From Bergeyella cardium (GTDB lineage Bacteria > Bacteroidota > Bacteroidia > Flavobacteriales > Weeksellaceae): DNA of 64,000 nucleotides. The notes under the pieces were generated by a model, which did not search any database, was not told the DNA's origin, and was given only the letters and a program-made list of their open reading frames with translations. Below are positions 41,779 through 49,336 of the stretch, piece after piece (positions within the stretch are counted from its first letter, which is position 1; the number at the start of each line of letters is the position of its first letter). The stretch covers positions 948,001 to 1,012,000 of the forward strand of contig NZ_QYCZ01000001.1 of NCBI RefSeq assembly GCF_003614945.1, written 5' to 3'. The position numbers and the translations under genes were made by a program.

Positions 41779-42567
41779 TTATTTTTCTATGGTTTTGCTT
41801 ATCTTTTCTAGCAGTTCTATGGACTCCATATGCCCTTTACTTGCTGCTTTCTCCAGCCACTGGATAGACTTTGTATAGTCCAGCGGCACTCCTTCTCCCA
41901 TACCATACAACAGACCCAACTCATATTGTGACAACACATAGTCCTGCTCCGCAGCCTTAGTATACCAGTAGACAGCTTTTTCGTAGTCCTTAGTAACGAT
42001 TTCTCCATTGTTATAAAAATAACCTAAGTTATGCTGAGCTGCTGCTGTTCCCTGCTCTGCTGCTTTGGTAGCCCAATATACTACTTTTTCGTTGTTCTTT
42101 GGTACGCCATAGCCATTATAATACATAAATGCCAAATCATTCTGAGCATCGGCGTAACCTTGCTCCGCAGCTTTTGTATACCAGTGTACAGCTTTCTTAT
42201 AATCCTGTGCAACGCCCTCACTGCTATAATAAAGATTCCCTAAATTATACTGAGATTTTGCGGAACCTTTTTGGGCAGCTTTAGTATACCATGCGATAGC
42301 CTCAGTGTAGTTTTGTTCTACACCCAATCCATTTGCGTACAGCATTCCTAAAACATCCAGTGCCTTTACATTGCCTTTTTTTGCCGCCTTCTCATACCAT
42401 TCTATAGCAGTCTTATAATCTTTTTTCTCTAAGATAAAATGGCTTCCTACTTCATATTGTGCGGTGGCGTCCCCTTTTTGGGCTTTCTTTAAGAGGTCAT
42501 CAAAATTCTCCTGTGCAAACATAAAAGGGGCAGACAATACCGCTAAAGTTAAAATCAACTTTTTCAT
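41779..42567 (-). CDS. Secreted Sel1-repeat protein, copy 2
   Basis: A 262-residue protein with signal peptide MKKLILTLAVLSAPFMFAQ and about six well-preserved Sel1-like repeats, e.g. AIAWYTKAAQKGSAKSQYNL with the next unit starting GNLYY. It shares its signal peptide and the ENFDDLLKKAQKGDATAQYEV opening with copy 3. It probably lies in the periplasm or on the outer membrane. Partner proteins are unknown. Confidence 0.9.
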   Translation of the reverse strand: MKKLILTLAVLSAPFMFAQENFDDLLKKAQKGDATAQYEVGSHFILEKKDYKTAIEWYEKAAKKGNVKALDVLGMLYANGLGVEQNYTEAIAWYTKAAQKGSAKSQYNLGNLYYSSEGVAQDYKKAVHWYTKAAEQGYADAQNDLAFMYYNGYGVPKNNEKVVYWATKAAEQGTAAAQHNLGYFYNNGEIVTKDYEKAVYWYTKAAEQDYVLSQYELGLLYGMGEGVPLDYTKSIQWLEKAASKGHMESIELLEKISKTIEK

Positions 42568-42587
42568 TAAATATAATTTTAGGGGAG

Positions 42588-42595
42588 CAAAGATA
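42588..42595 (-). promoter_or_regulatory. -7 promoter element of Sel1 copy 2
   Basis: TATCTTTG on the minus strand, exact match, 20 bp before the start; identical in sequence and placement to the copy 1 element. Confidence 0.6.
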
Positions 42596-42789
42596 AGAAA
42601 GCCAGTATAATTTCTGATTTTTAGATCGGTTTAATTTTCTCTGTAATTAGAAATATTTCATTTTTTCTAATAGCTCTTTTTTCTGGGACCAGCCATTAGA
42701 ATGCATTATTTTAAATTAATAGGCTTTCTTCTCTTCTTGTGCTGTGGTTGTATTTCTCTGCTTTGTTTTCTTTAAAAACTTAGAAAAAA

Positions 42790-43362
42790 TTATTGTTTTT
42801 TTAGTACTTCTAGTCCTTCTTGAGCACCCTTATGTCCTTTATCTGCTGCTTTTTGAAGCCAATATCTAGCTTTGGTAATATTCTTTTGTACTCCTTGCCC
42901 GAAATAATACATACCTCCTAAACTAAACTGAGCCTCCGCAAGCCCTTGCTCAGCAGATTTTGTATACCAATAAACAGCTTTGGAATAATCATACGACACA
43001 CCATATCCATCATAGTACAACAGTCCTAAATTATACTGAGCATCTGCATTGCCTTGCTCTGCTGCTTTCTTCATCCAGAAAAATGCTTTAGTAGAGTCCT
43101 GTGGAGTAGTTCCTTCTACATAATATATCATAGCCAGAGCAAACTGAGCATCTACATTCCCCTGCTCAGCGGACTTTGTATACCAATGGACAGCTTGGGT
43201 GTCCTCCTGCACCATGCTTTTGTCCTTTGTGTATGCTTTTGCTACTTCATACTGTGCGGTTGCGTCCCCTTGCTTTGCTTTTGCTAAAAGCGTATTAAAA
43301 TTCTCTTGTGCAAAGATAAAAGGAGTGGATAACAGCGCTAATGATAAGATTAATTTTTTCAT
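42790..43362 (-). CDS. Secreted Sel1-repeat protein, copy 3
   Basis: A 190-residue protein with signal peptide MKKLILSLALLSTPFIFAQ and about four Sel1-like repeats (e.g. AVHWYTKSAEQGNVDAQFAL). It is very close to copy 2 in its N-terminus and repeat sequence; the smaller size reflects fewer repeats. It lies upstream in transcription order, 61 bp after purM, with no exact -7 element seen. Confidence 0.9.
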   Translation of the reverse strand: MKKLILSLALLSTPFIFAQENFNTLLAKAKQGDATAQYEVAKAYTKDKSMVQEDTQAVHWYTKSAEQGNVDAQFALAMIYYVEGTTPQDSTKAFFWMKKAAEQGNADAQYNLGLLYYDGYGVSYDYSKAVYWYTKSAEQGLAEAQFSLGGMYYFGQGVQKNITKARYWLQKAADKGHKGAQEGLEVLKKQ

Positions 43363-43422
43363 TTTATATTTATTTTTGTTGTTTTTTTTCTTGATTTTAA
43401 TTGATAAATCGCTGTTTGTGCG

Positions 43423-44412
43423 CTATACTAAAGCTATTTTCTCTGAGTTTTCGGTGATTTCGCCAATGAGGTAGGCGTCGTCTAAGAGGTTGAGGACTTT
43501 CTCGGTGTCGGCTTCGCTCACGACAACAGTCATTCCCACGCCCATATTGAAGGTTCCGTACATCTCCATTCGGCTAATATTGCCCCTCTTCTCAAGCTCG
43601 AGCATTATGTTTGGAATGCGGATTTCCCCAGTGCTGATGGAGGCACAAAGCCCTTCGGGAATGATTCTCGGTACATTTTCTATAAGCCCGCCCCCTGTGA
43701 TGTGGGCAATTCCGTGGAGGCTCACCTCTTTTAATAATTTGTGAATCGGTTGGTAATAAAGCCTTGTGGGAATGAGGAGGGTTTCGTGTAAAGGTTTGCC
43801 ATCGAAGGTTTCATTAAAATCGGTGAAGACTTTTCGGACTAAGGAAAAGCCATTAGAATGAAAGCCAGAGCTCGGGAGAGCGATGATTTTGTCGCCTTTT
43901 TGAATCTTAGAGCCGTCGATGATTTCGTCTTTTTCTACAATCCCTACGCAGAAGCCCGCAACATCATAATCGCCTGGCTGATACATTCCTGGCATCTCTG
44001 CCGTTTCCCCACCGATGAGGGCGCATTGGTTGTCTTTGCACGCTTTGACCATACCGAGCACGATTTCCGCAGCAATGTCGGAGTCGAGCTTCCCACAGGC
44101 GAGGTAATCCAAAAAGAAAAGCGGCTTGGCGCCGTGGCAGAGGATATCATTGGCACACATCGCAAAACAATCGATACCGATGGAGCCATACTGCTTGGTG
44201 TCGAGGGCTACTTTTAGTTTGGTGCCTACGCCATCGGTACCGCTGACGAGCACGGGGTTTTTGTAGCCTCCGATTTCGTAAAACGCCCCGAAGCTCCCAA
44301 GGCTATTGAGCACGCTCGGATTATGAGTTTCGGCAACGGCTTTCTTGATTTTGTCTACCGTTTTGTAGCCTTCCTCCTTGTCGACCCCCGCAGATTTGTA
44401 AGTGTTGTTCAT
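43423..44412 (-). CDS. purM: Phosphoribosylformylglycinamidine cyclo-ligase
   Basis: A 329-residue AIR synthetase, fifth step of purine synthesis. Motifs are YKSAGVDKEEG at the N-terminus, the ATP/metal region VSGTDGVGTKLKVA, CANDILCHGAKPLFFLDY, ALIGGETAEMPGMY and HITGGGLIENVPRIIP. A terminator-like hairpin and a possible leader transcript lie upstream (44470-44617), so it may be controlled by attenuation or simply follow a small RNA gene. Confidence 0.95.
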   Translation of the reverse strand: MNNTYKSAGVDKEEGYKTVDKIKKAVAETHNPSVLNSLGSFGAFYEIGGYKNPVLVSGTDGVGTKLKVALDTKQYGSIGIDCFAMCANDILCHGAKPLFFLDYLACGKLDSDIAAEIVLGMVKACKDNQCALIGGETAEMPGMYQPGDYDVAGFCVGIVEKDEIIDGSKIQKGDKIIALPSSGFHSNGFSLVRKVFTDFNETFDGKPLHETLLIPTRLYYQPIHKLLKEVSLHGIAHITGGGLIENVPRIIPEGLCASISTGEIRIPNIMLELEKRGNISRMEMYGTFNMGVGMTVVVSEADTEKVLNLLDDAYLIGEITENSEKIALV

Positions 44413-44469
44413 TTTTTTTTTTTACTTTTTACTTTTATTTCAAACTTTCTTACTTAGATTTTCTTCAAT

Positions 44470-44501
44470 AAAAAAGCCGACAATCTCGCAGATTATCGGC
44501 C
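44470..44501 (-). terminator. Terminator upstream of purM
   Basis: On the minus strand, stem GCCGATAATCT / AGATTGTCGGC with a CGCG-type short loop, followed by TTTTTTATT. It ends either the FecCD operon or a short transcript from the promoter at 44610. Confidence 0.85.
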
Positions 44502-44605
44502 TGTATCTTCACAGCAGAGTTTAGAGCTTATATTTCTCATCATAAAAACCGTAGTGCAGTTCTCTAAAATATGCTTTGTTTTGATCACTATTTTGATTTA
44601 TTTGC
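44470..44605 (-). ncRNA. Candidate small RNA or purM leader
   Basis: About 135 nt between an exact -7 element (TACTTTTG at 44610-44617, minus) and a strong intrinsic terminator, with purM starting 58 bp further on. The segment contains TTTAGAG and CTCTAAA, which can pair around a ~35-nt internal region. A 16-codon frame MMRNISSKLCCEDTGR ends in the terminator stem. It could be a riboswitch or attenuator for purM, a leader peptide, or an independent sRNA. No named RNA family was recognised. Confidence 0.45.
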
Positions 44606-44609
44606 CCAC

Positions 44610-44617
44610 AAAAGTAA
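44610..44617 (-). promoter_or_regulatory. -7 promoter element before the candidate leader RNA
   Basis: TACTTTTG on the minus strand, exact match, 41 bp after the FecCD stop codon. Confidence 0.55.
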
Positions 44618-44657
44618 AAAATTATAATGAAAAACCTAAGATTTTTTTGGTGAATCA

Positions 44658-45629
44658 CTATCTTTTTCCCTTGATGAGCATCATTAATATCACAGGAATA
44701 CCGAAAATAGAGCTGATAATGTTGAGCGAAAGGCTCAAAACCTCCGAGAGCGCAGAAAATACCTCCATAATGAGAACGCCTAATGCCATATTAAGCAGCC
44801 ACTGATGCCAGAGCCTTGACGGGTTGTAGAGGAGCCTGCTGAAGTGGGGAATAACGATGCCAATGAACAGAATACTGCCCATAAATGCCGTAACCGACGC
44901 CGAAAGCAATGAGGTAGTGATGATGGCGAGGAATTTTAGCCTGTGGAGATTTACGCCGAGCGAAAGCGCATAGTTCTCCCCAAGGCTGATGCCCATCAGG
45001 GGCTTGATGACCCTTATGCAAAGGGCTAAACCAACTAGGGTAGTGCCACCCAAGATGAAAATTTGGCTCCCCGAGAGCTGATTATTCGCTCCAAAGCTCC
45101 AAAGGATGTAGTTTCTAAGGCTTTGGCTATCGGCGTAGAACTGCAAGAGCGAGATAACAGCCCCCGCCAGCGCAGAAACCAAAAAGCCGAAGATGATAAG
45201 GAATGATTTATCGGCAATCCTCCTTGAAAATGCGAGGAGAATGAGGAGCATTAAGACGCTACCGACAATGGCGGATAGGTTTAGAAGGTTGTTTTGAAGA
45301 AATTCTGGGAAGAGGAGGTCCTTAGAAAGAAAGATGTACAAAGCTACGGCAAGGCTCGCCACAGCGCTGATTCCCAAGACCTCCGCACCCGCAAGGGGGT
45401 TCCTGAAATATTCTTGAAGCACAAAGCCTGCAGTTGGAATCGAGACACCCGCAATAAGCACAGCGATAACCCTGTGAAAGCGAAGTACCGCAATGTCATA
45501 ATTCGGGCTGTTGGTGTATAAAAAATCACTCGTAGAGAGTGAGATGAAGCCCGTATTCAGGTTGAGAAATGCCGCAAAAAAAGCAAGGGCTACTAAAACA
45601 CCGTAAAATTTAGTAAAGCCCCTGCCCAT
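44658..45629 (-). CDS. FecCD-family ABC transporter permease
   Basis: A 323-residue polytopic protein with about ten membrane segments, matching the BtuC/FecCD family (RFHRVIAVLIAGVSIPTAGFVLQEYFRNPLA near the N-terminus; LGENYALSLGVNLHRLK; FIGIVIPHFSRLL). It would import iron-siderophore, heme or cobalamin. Neither the ATPase nor the binding protein is in this window, so the substrate is open. The TlpA-like lipoprotein gene lies 30 bp upstream on the same strand. Confidence 0.88.
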   Translation of the reverse strand: MGRGFTKFYGVLVALAFFAAFLNLNTGFISLSTSDFLYTNSPNYDIAVLRFHRVIAVLIAGVSIPTAGFVLQEYFRNPLAGAEVLGISAVASLAVALYIFLSKDLLFPEFLQNNLLNLSAIVGSVLMLLILLAFSRRIADKSFLIIFGFLVSALAGAVISLLQFYADSQSLRNYILWSFGANNQLSGSQIFILGGTTLVGLALCIRVIKPLMGISLGENYALSLGVNLHRLKFLAIITTSLLSASVTAFMGSILFIGIVIPHFSRLLYNPSRLWHQWLLNMALGVLIMEVFSALSEVLSLSLNIISSIFGIPVILMMLIKGKR

Positions 45630-45659
45630 TGTTTAATTTATAAAATGAAGAGATAAATT

Positions 45660-46196
45660 TTAATTTAAGCTGCTCATCTTTTTTACGAGGATTTCCTTAG
45701 AAACACCTCCGCCTATTTCTTCTACTTTATCGCCCTTCCTCAAAATAGTAAAGGGGATGAAGTTTCCGTCCCAAGTTTTGAAGTTGGAAGAGAAAAAGCC
45801 CTCGTTTAGCGACTCGAAGTTTAAGAGAACAGTATTTGCAGTGATGCCTTTTGTATCAGCAAAAGGGAGGACTTTAGTCTCCCAGTCGGCTTTCTCATCA
45901 AGGGACACAAAAGTGAATTTCACGGGTTTGTCTTTGTTCTCGTCCATTACCTCTTTAAAATGTGGGATTTCCTTTACACACGGTCCGCACCAAGTAGCAA
46001 AGAAGTTGGTTACATAAAGCGTGTCATTCTTAGTGCTGAGAAGCTCGGAGACCTTCTCAGGAGTGTACTCCTTTAAGCTGAGTTTCGGGCTTTCGGTAGT
46101 GGTTTCAGTTTTGTTTTCTGTGGTTTCTACTGGCGCTTCTTTTTTACAAGAAACAACCGCCAATCCTAATGCTAAGGGTAGAATAAACTTTCTCAT
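45660..46196 (-). CDS. TlpA-like thioredoxin-fold lipoprotein
   Basis: A 178-residue lipoprotein with lipobox LAVVSCKK (Cys16), a Thr/Glu-rich linker (about 20-42) and a thioredoxin fold with active site FFATWCGPCVKEIPHFKEV. The cis-proline loop is near NFIPFTILRKGD. It is likely a periplasmic thiol reductant. It is placed just before the FecCD permease, which suggests cotranscription but no obvious functional link. Confidence 0.88.
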   Translation of the reverse strand: MRKFILPLALGLAVVSCKKEAPVETTENKTETTTESPKLSLKEYTPEKVSELLSTKNDTLYVTNFFATWCGPCVKEIPHFKEVMDENKDKPVKFTFVSLDEKADWETKVLPFADTKGITANTVLLNFESLNEGFFSSNFKTWDGNFIPFTILRKGDKVEEIGGGVSKEILVKKMSSLN

Positions 46197-46305
46197 TTCA
46201 AAAAAATCTTTAATTTTGGATATCTAATTTATCGTTTATTTTTCGAGGGCTAAAAGTAGAAAAAAATTAGCACTTAACAAAACACAAATCAAAAACCCAC
46301 TTATA

Positions 46306-46917
46306 TTGAAGATATTAAAATTCATATTCAATTTCATTCTCAACCTTTTGGAAGTGCTCCTTATTTTAATGATACTGGCAAATATGTGGGTTTTCGCACT
46401 GACCAATGGGCGTACTTATAATAAAATCTCTAAAATACCACCAAGGGAGACCGCCCTTGTGCTCGGCACTTCACCAAAGATGAAGTCTGGAATTGCCAAT
46501 CCTTATTTCGTAGCGAGAATGGAGGCCGTTGCAATGCTCTATCACCACAAAAAGATAAAAAAAATCATCGTAAGTGGAGAAAAAAGTGAAGGTTATAATG
46601 AACCATTAGCGATGAAACACTACCTAATAGAGCAAGAAGGCATACCCGAAGATGTCATCATAGAAGACCCAAAAGGTTTCCGTACTCAGGCATCTATTAT
46701 CAACTGTAAAAAGGTTTATCACCAGAAGAATATCATCATTGTTTCACAAGGCTTTCATAATCTCAGGGCTTTATTCTATGCCCGAAATCATCAGATGAAT
46801 GCCCTTGCATTTGATGCAGAGGATGTCCTTAAAAAGGAGAATTTTTACCGAAATCAGGCACGCGAGTTTTTAGCAAAAGTAAATGCCGTAGTCTATTATT
46901 TATTAGGTTTAGAATAA
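46306..46917 (+). CDS. SanA / DUF218-family membrane protein
   Basis: A 203-residue protein with an N-terminal membrane anchor (about residues 5-30) and a DUF218 domain: ALVLGTSPK, FVARMEAVAMLYHHKKIKKIIVSG, GFRTQASIINCKKV, IIIVSQGFHNLRALFYAR. SanA-type proteins affect envelope barrier function; activity is unproven. The start is TTG at 46306. A TAATTTTG element lies at 46215-46222, leaving an ~80-nt leader. The GNAT gene follows after 3 bp. Confidence 0.85.
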   Translation: MKILKFIFNFILNLLEVLLILMILANMWVFALTNGRTYNKISKIPPRETALVLGTSPKMKSGIANPYFVARMEAVAMLYHHKKIKKIIVSGEKSEGYNEPLAMKHYLIEQEGIPEDVIIEDPKGFRTQASIINCKKVYHQKNIIIVSQGFHNLRALFYARNHQMNALAFDAEDVLKKENFYRNQAREFLAKVNAVVYYLLGLE

Positions 46918-46920
46918 AAT

Positions 46921-47445
46921 ATGAAGCCAGTAGAATTCAAAAAAGCAAAGCCAGAAGATGCACCAATGATTTGGGAAATCCTCCAACAGGCCATTCTCCG
47001 CCGAAAATCTGATGGAAGTAGCCAGTGGCAAGATGGCTATCCTAATTTTAGTACCGTAGAATCAGACCTGCAAAAGGGAGTGGGATATGTGCTCACCGAA
47101 GGAGATAAAATCATAGGCTATGCAGCACTTTGGGCAAATGATGAACCCGCTTATAAGCAGATAAAAGGTCAATGGTTGATCGGTGGAGATTTCTTAGTCG
47201 TTCATAGGGTTGCAATTTCCGATAAAGTATTAGGCAGAGGATTTGCACAAGAAATTTTTCTAAGAATAGAAGCGATTGCCCTAAAAATGAACCTCCCAAG
47301 CATACGCGTAGATACTAATGAAGATAATTTCCCAATGCTCCACATACTCCAAAAACTTAATTATACCTATTGCGGAGAAATAAAAATGAGAGGCACCCCC
47401 AGAAAAGCCTTTGAGAAACTCGTTAGCACGAGGGGCACACCGTAG
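46921..47445 (+). CDS. GNAT-family N-acetyltransferase
   Basis: A 174-residue protein with the GNAT core: strand VGYVLTEGDKIIGYAALW, then VVHRVAISDKVLGRGFAQEIFL (acetyl-CoA binding motif A, with RGFA), and SIRVDTNEDNFPMLHILQKLNYTYCGEI (motif B, C-terminal strand). The acceptor is unknown. It is tightly linked to the SanA gene. A Trp-rich segment SSQWQDGYPN is typical of a Bacteroidota/Firmicutes subgroup. Confidence 0.85.
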   Translation: MKPVEFKKAKPEDAPMIWEILQQAILRRKSDGSSQWQDGYPNFSTVESDLQKGVGYVLTEGDKIIGYAALWANDEPAYKQIKGQWLIGGDFLVVHRVAISDKVLGRGFAQEIFLRIEAIALKMNLPSIRVDTNEDNFPMLHILQKLNYTYCGEIKMRGTPRKAFEKLVSTRGTP

Positions 47446-47557
47446 CCGATGAAGCAAATAATTTTAAGTGCCTCACTGGCTACAGTGTCACGCAGTGGGT
47501 GGGGAGATTATTGATTCTTTATATTTCATAAATACAGCTTTAACATAAATTTAATAG

Positions 47558-47585
47558 TTTTAGTTCGGCTGTTTCCGAACTAAAA
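47558..47585. promoter_or_regulatory. Operator-like inverted repeat upstream of the MarR/GbsR gene
   Basis: Perfect 11-bp arms TTTTAGTTCGG / CCGAACTAAAA around a 6-nt centre, ending 2 bp before the -7 element. This is the expected place for an autoregulatory repressor site controlling the efflux operon. Confidence 0.75.
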
Positions 47586-47587
47586 TA

Positions 47588-47595
47588 TATTTTTG
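47588..47595 (+). promoter_or_regulatory. -7 promoter element of the RND efflux operon
   Basis: TATTTTTG, exact match, 14 bp before the regulator ATG at 47610. Confidence 0.7.
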
Positions 47596-47609
47596 CCCAA
47601 AAATTAGGT

Positions 47610-48065
47610 ATGCCACATCTGTTTGATGTAGATAATGACCTCTGCCACCGCTTGGCAGAACTCTATCGGAAGACCTTTAACCTCTCGCCTCTCTCGGCGA
47701 AGATGTATGCCTTTCTCATCTTTGATTTTCAGGGTGAGGGGCTTTCATTTGAGGATTTTGTAGAGGTGTTTTCCGTGAGTAAGAGCTCGGTTTCTACGAG
47801 CATCAATCTGCTTTTGGATAAAAAATTAGTGGTAGATTTCTACAAAGATGATAAGCGTAAGAGATTCTTTAAAATCAATTGCGATTTCGTGAAAATCCGA
47901 TTTATGGAAATTATGAGCAGGCTCAAGGAAGAACGAGAAGTTCTCATCTCTCTCATTGATTTCAGTAAGGATAAAAACCCAGACATCAGCGGAAAGATTG
48001 GTATCCACAAGGTGTTATTAGATGAGAATATCAGCAATATAGAACAGACAATAGTAAACTTATAA
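47610..48065 (+). CDS. GbsR/MarR-family transcriptional regulator
   Basis: A 151-residue winged-helix protein. The helix-turn-helix is LSFEDFVEVFSVSKSSVSTSINLLLDKKLV, with the wing KDDKRKRFFKI; flanking helices form the dimer. It begins 5 bp before the membrane fusion protein gene. It sits first in the efflux operon behind a palindrome that overlaps the promoter, so it most probably represses its own operon and is released by a ligand. Confidence 0.88.
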   Translation: MPHLFDVDNDLCHRLAELYRKTFNLSPLSAKMYAFLIFDFQGEGLSFEDFVEVFSVSKSSVSTSINLLLDKKLVVDFYKDDKRKRFFKINCDFVKIRFMEIMSRLKEEREVLISLIDFSKDKNPDISGKIGIHKVLLDENISNIEQTIVNL

Positions 48066-48070
48066 TATAT

Positions 48071-49267
48071 ATGAATAATAGATTTTTTATCGCTGCGCTA
48101 TCGGTACTCTCGATAGTATCCTGCTCTAAGCAAGAAGAGAAAAGAGCTGAAGGAGCAAAGGCGCTGCCTGTACTAAGTGCAGAGATTCAGAATGTAACCG
48201 CTTATACTGAATACCACGTCAATATACAAGGCGTAATCAATAATGATGTGCGAGCAAAGATACAGGGATATATTACCCAAGTTTTGGTAGATGAAGGTCA
48301 GTTTGTATCTGCTGGTCAGCCCTTGTTTCGTCTTGAAACCAATATGCTCAACCAAAGCGCAGATGCCTCAGAAGCAGGTATAGGAGCTGCAAAAGCATCG
48401 GTAGAGGCTGCTCGAGCGGCTGTAAGCTCTGCACAGGTAGAAGTAGATAAGCTCAGGCCTCTCGTGGCTCAAAATATTATTAGCAGCGTACAGCTACAAA
48501 CCGCAGAGGCAAATCTGGCAAAGGCAAAAGCTCAGCTTTCACAAGCCGTAGCAGCTCAGCATCAAGCATCGGCAAACTACCGAAGTGTAAGAGCGAATAT
48601 TGATTATTCTATCATCCGTGCACCTATTAGTGGGGTAGTGGGGAGCCTTCCATTTAAAATTGGAAGCCTTGTGGGTCCTAATGACGCTACTCCACTTACG
48701 ACCGTTTCAGATACTAAGCAAGTCTATGCTTATTTCTCTATGAATGAGAAAGAATACTTAGACTTTTTGAAAGATATCCCTGGGGCAAGCGTACAGGAAA
48801 AACTCAAAAATATACCTTCCGTAGAGCTCCTCCTTGCGAATGGACAAGCCTATTCAGAAAAAGGAGTGGTGCAGACGGCTACTGGGCAGATCAATCCTAC
48901 TACTGGTAGCATACAGTTTCGTGTAGCCTTTCCTAATGCACAAAAACTCATCAGCAACGGAAGTAGCGGGCGCGTAAGGATTCCTAAACTCTATAACGAT
49001 GCACTCGTGATTCCTGAGGCTTCTACCTACGAACAGCAAGGGAATGTTATTGCTTTCAAGGTAGAAAATGATACTGCAAAATCTGTTATCCTTGAAGTAG
49101 AAAATCGAGTGAATAACAGGATTATCATAAAATCAGGGCTTAAAAAAGGAGATGTCATCGTAGCCTCAGGCGTTTCTACCCTCAAAACAGGAACAGCTAT
49201 TAGTCCGAAGAAAGTTTCCTTCAGCAGCGTAGCAGACAGCATACAAGCAGCTTTTAAAACCCATTAA
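48071..49267 (+). CDS. RND efflux periplasmic adaptor (membrane fusion protein)
   Basis: A 398-residue AcrA-type adaptor with lipobox (IVSCSKQ, Cys18). It has a biotinyl-lipoyl half-motif (INNDVRAKIQGYITQVLVDEGQFVSAGQPLF), a long alpha-hairpin (about 95-170), the second lipoyl half (SIIRAPISGVVGSLPFKIGSLVGP), a beta-barrel and a membrane-proximal domain. It links the inner-membrane pump to the outer-membrane channel encoded downstream. Confidence 0.94.
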   Translation: MNNRFFIAALSVLSIVSCSKQEEKRAEGAKALPVLSAEIQNVTAYTEYHVNIQGVINNDVRAKIQGYITQVLVDEGQFVSAGQPLFRLETNMLNQSADASEAGIGAAKASVEAARAAVSSAQVEVDKLRPLVAQNIISSVQLQTAEANLAKAKAQLSQAVAAQHQASANYRSVRANIDYSIIRAPISGVVGSLPFKIGSLVGPNDATPLTTVSDTKQVYAYFSMNEKEYLDFLKDIPGASVQEKLKNIPSVELLLANGQAYSEKGVVQTATGQINPTTGSIQFRVAFPNAQKLISNGSSGRVRIPKLYNDALVIPEASTYEQQGNVIAFKVENDTAKSVILEVENRVNNRIIIKSGLKKGDVIVASGVSTLKTGTAISPKKVSFSSVADSIQAAFKTH

Positions 49268-49336
49268 TCGTGGTAAATATATCTGCAAACTCAGGCAAAA
49301 ACATAAGCAATACTTACAACCAATGAGATTAAAAAA

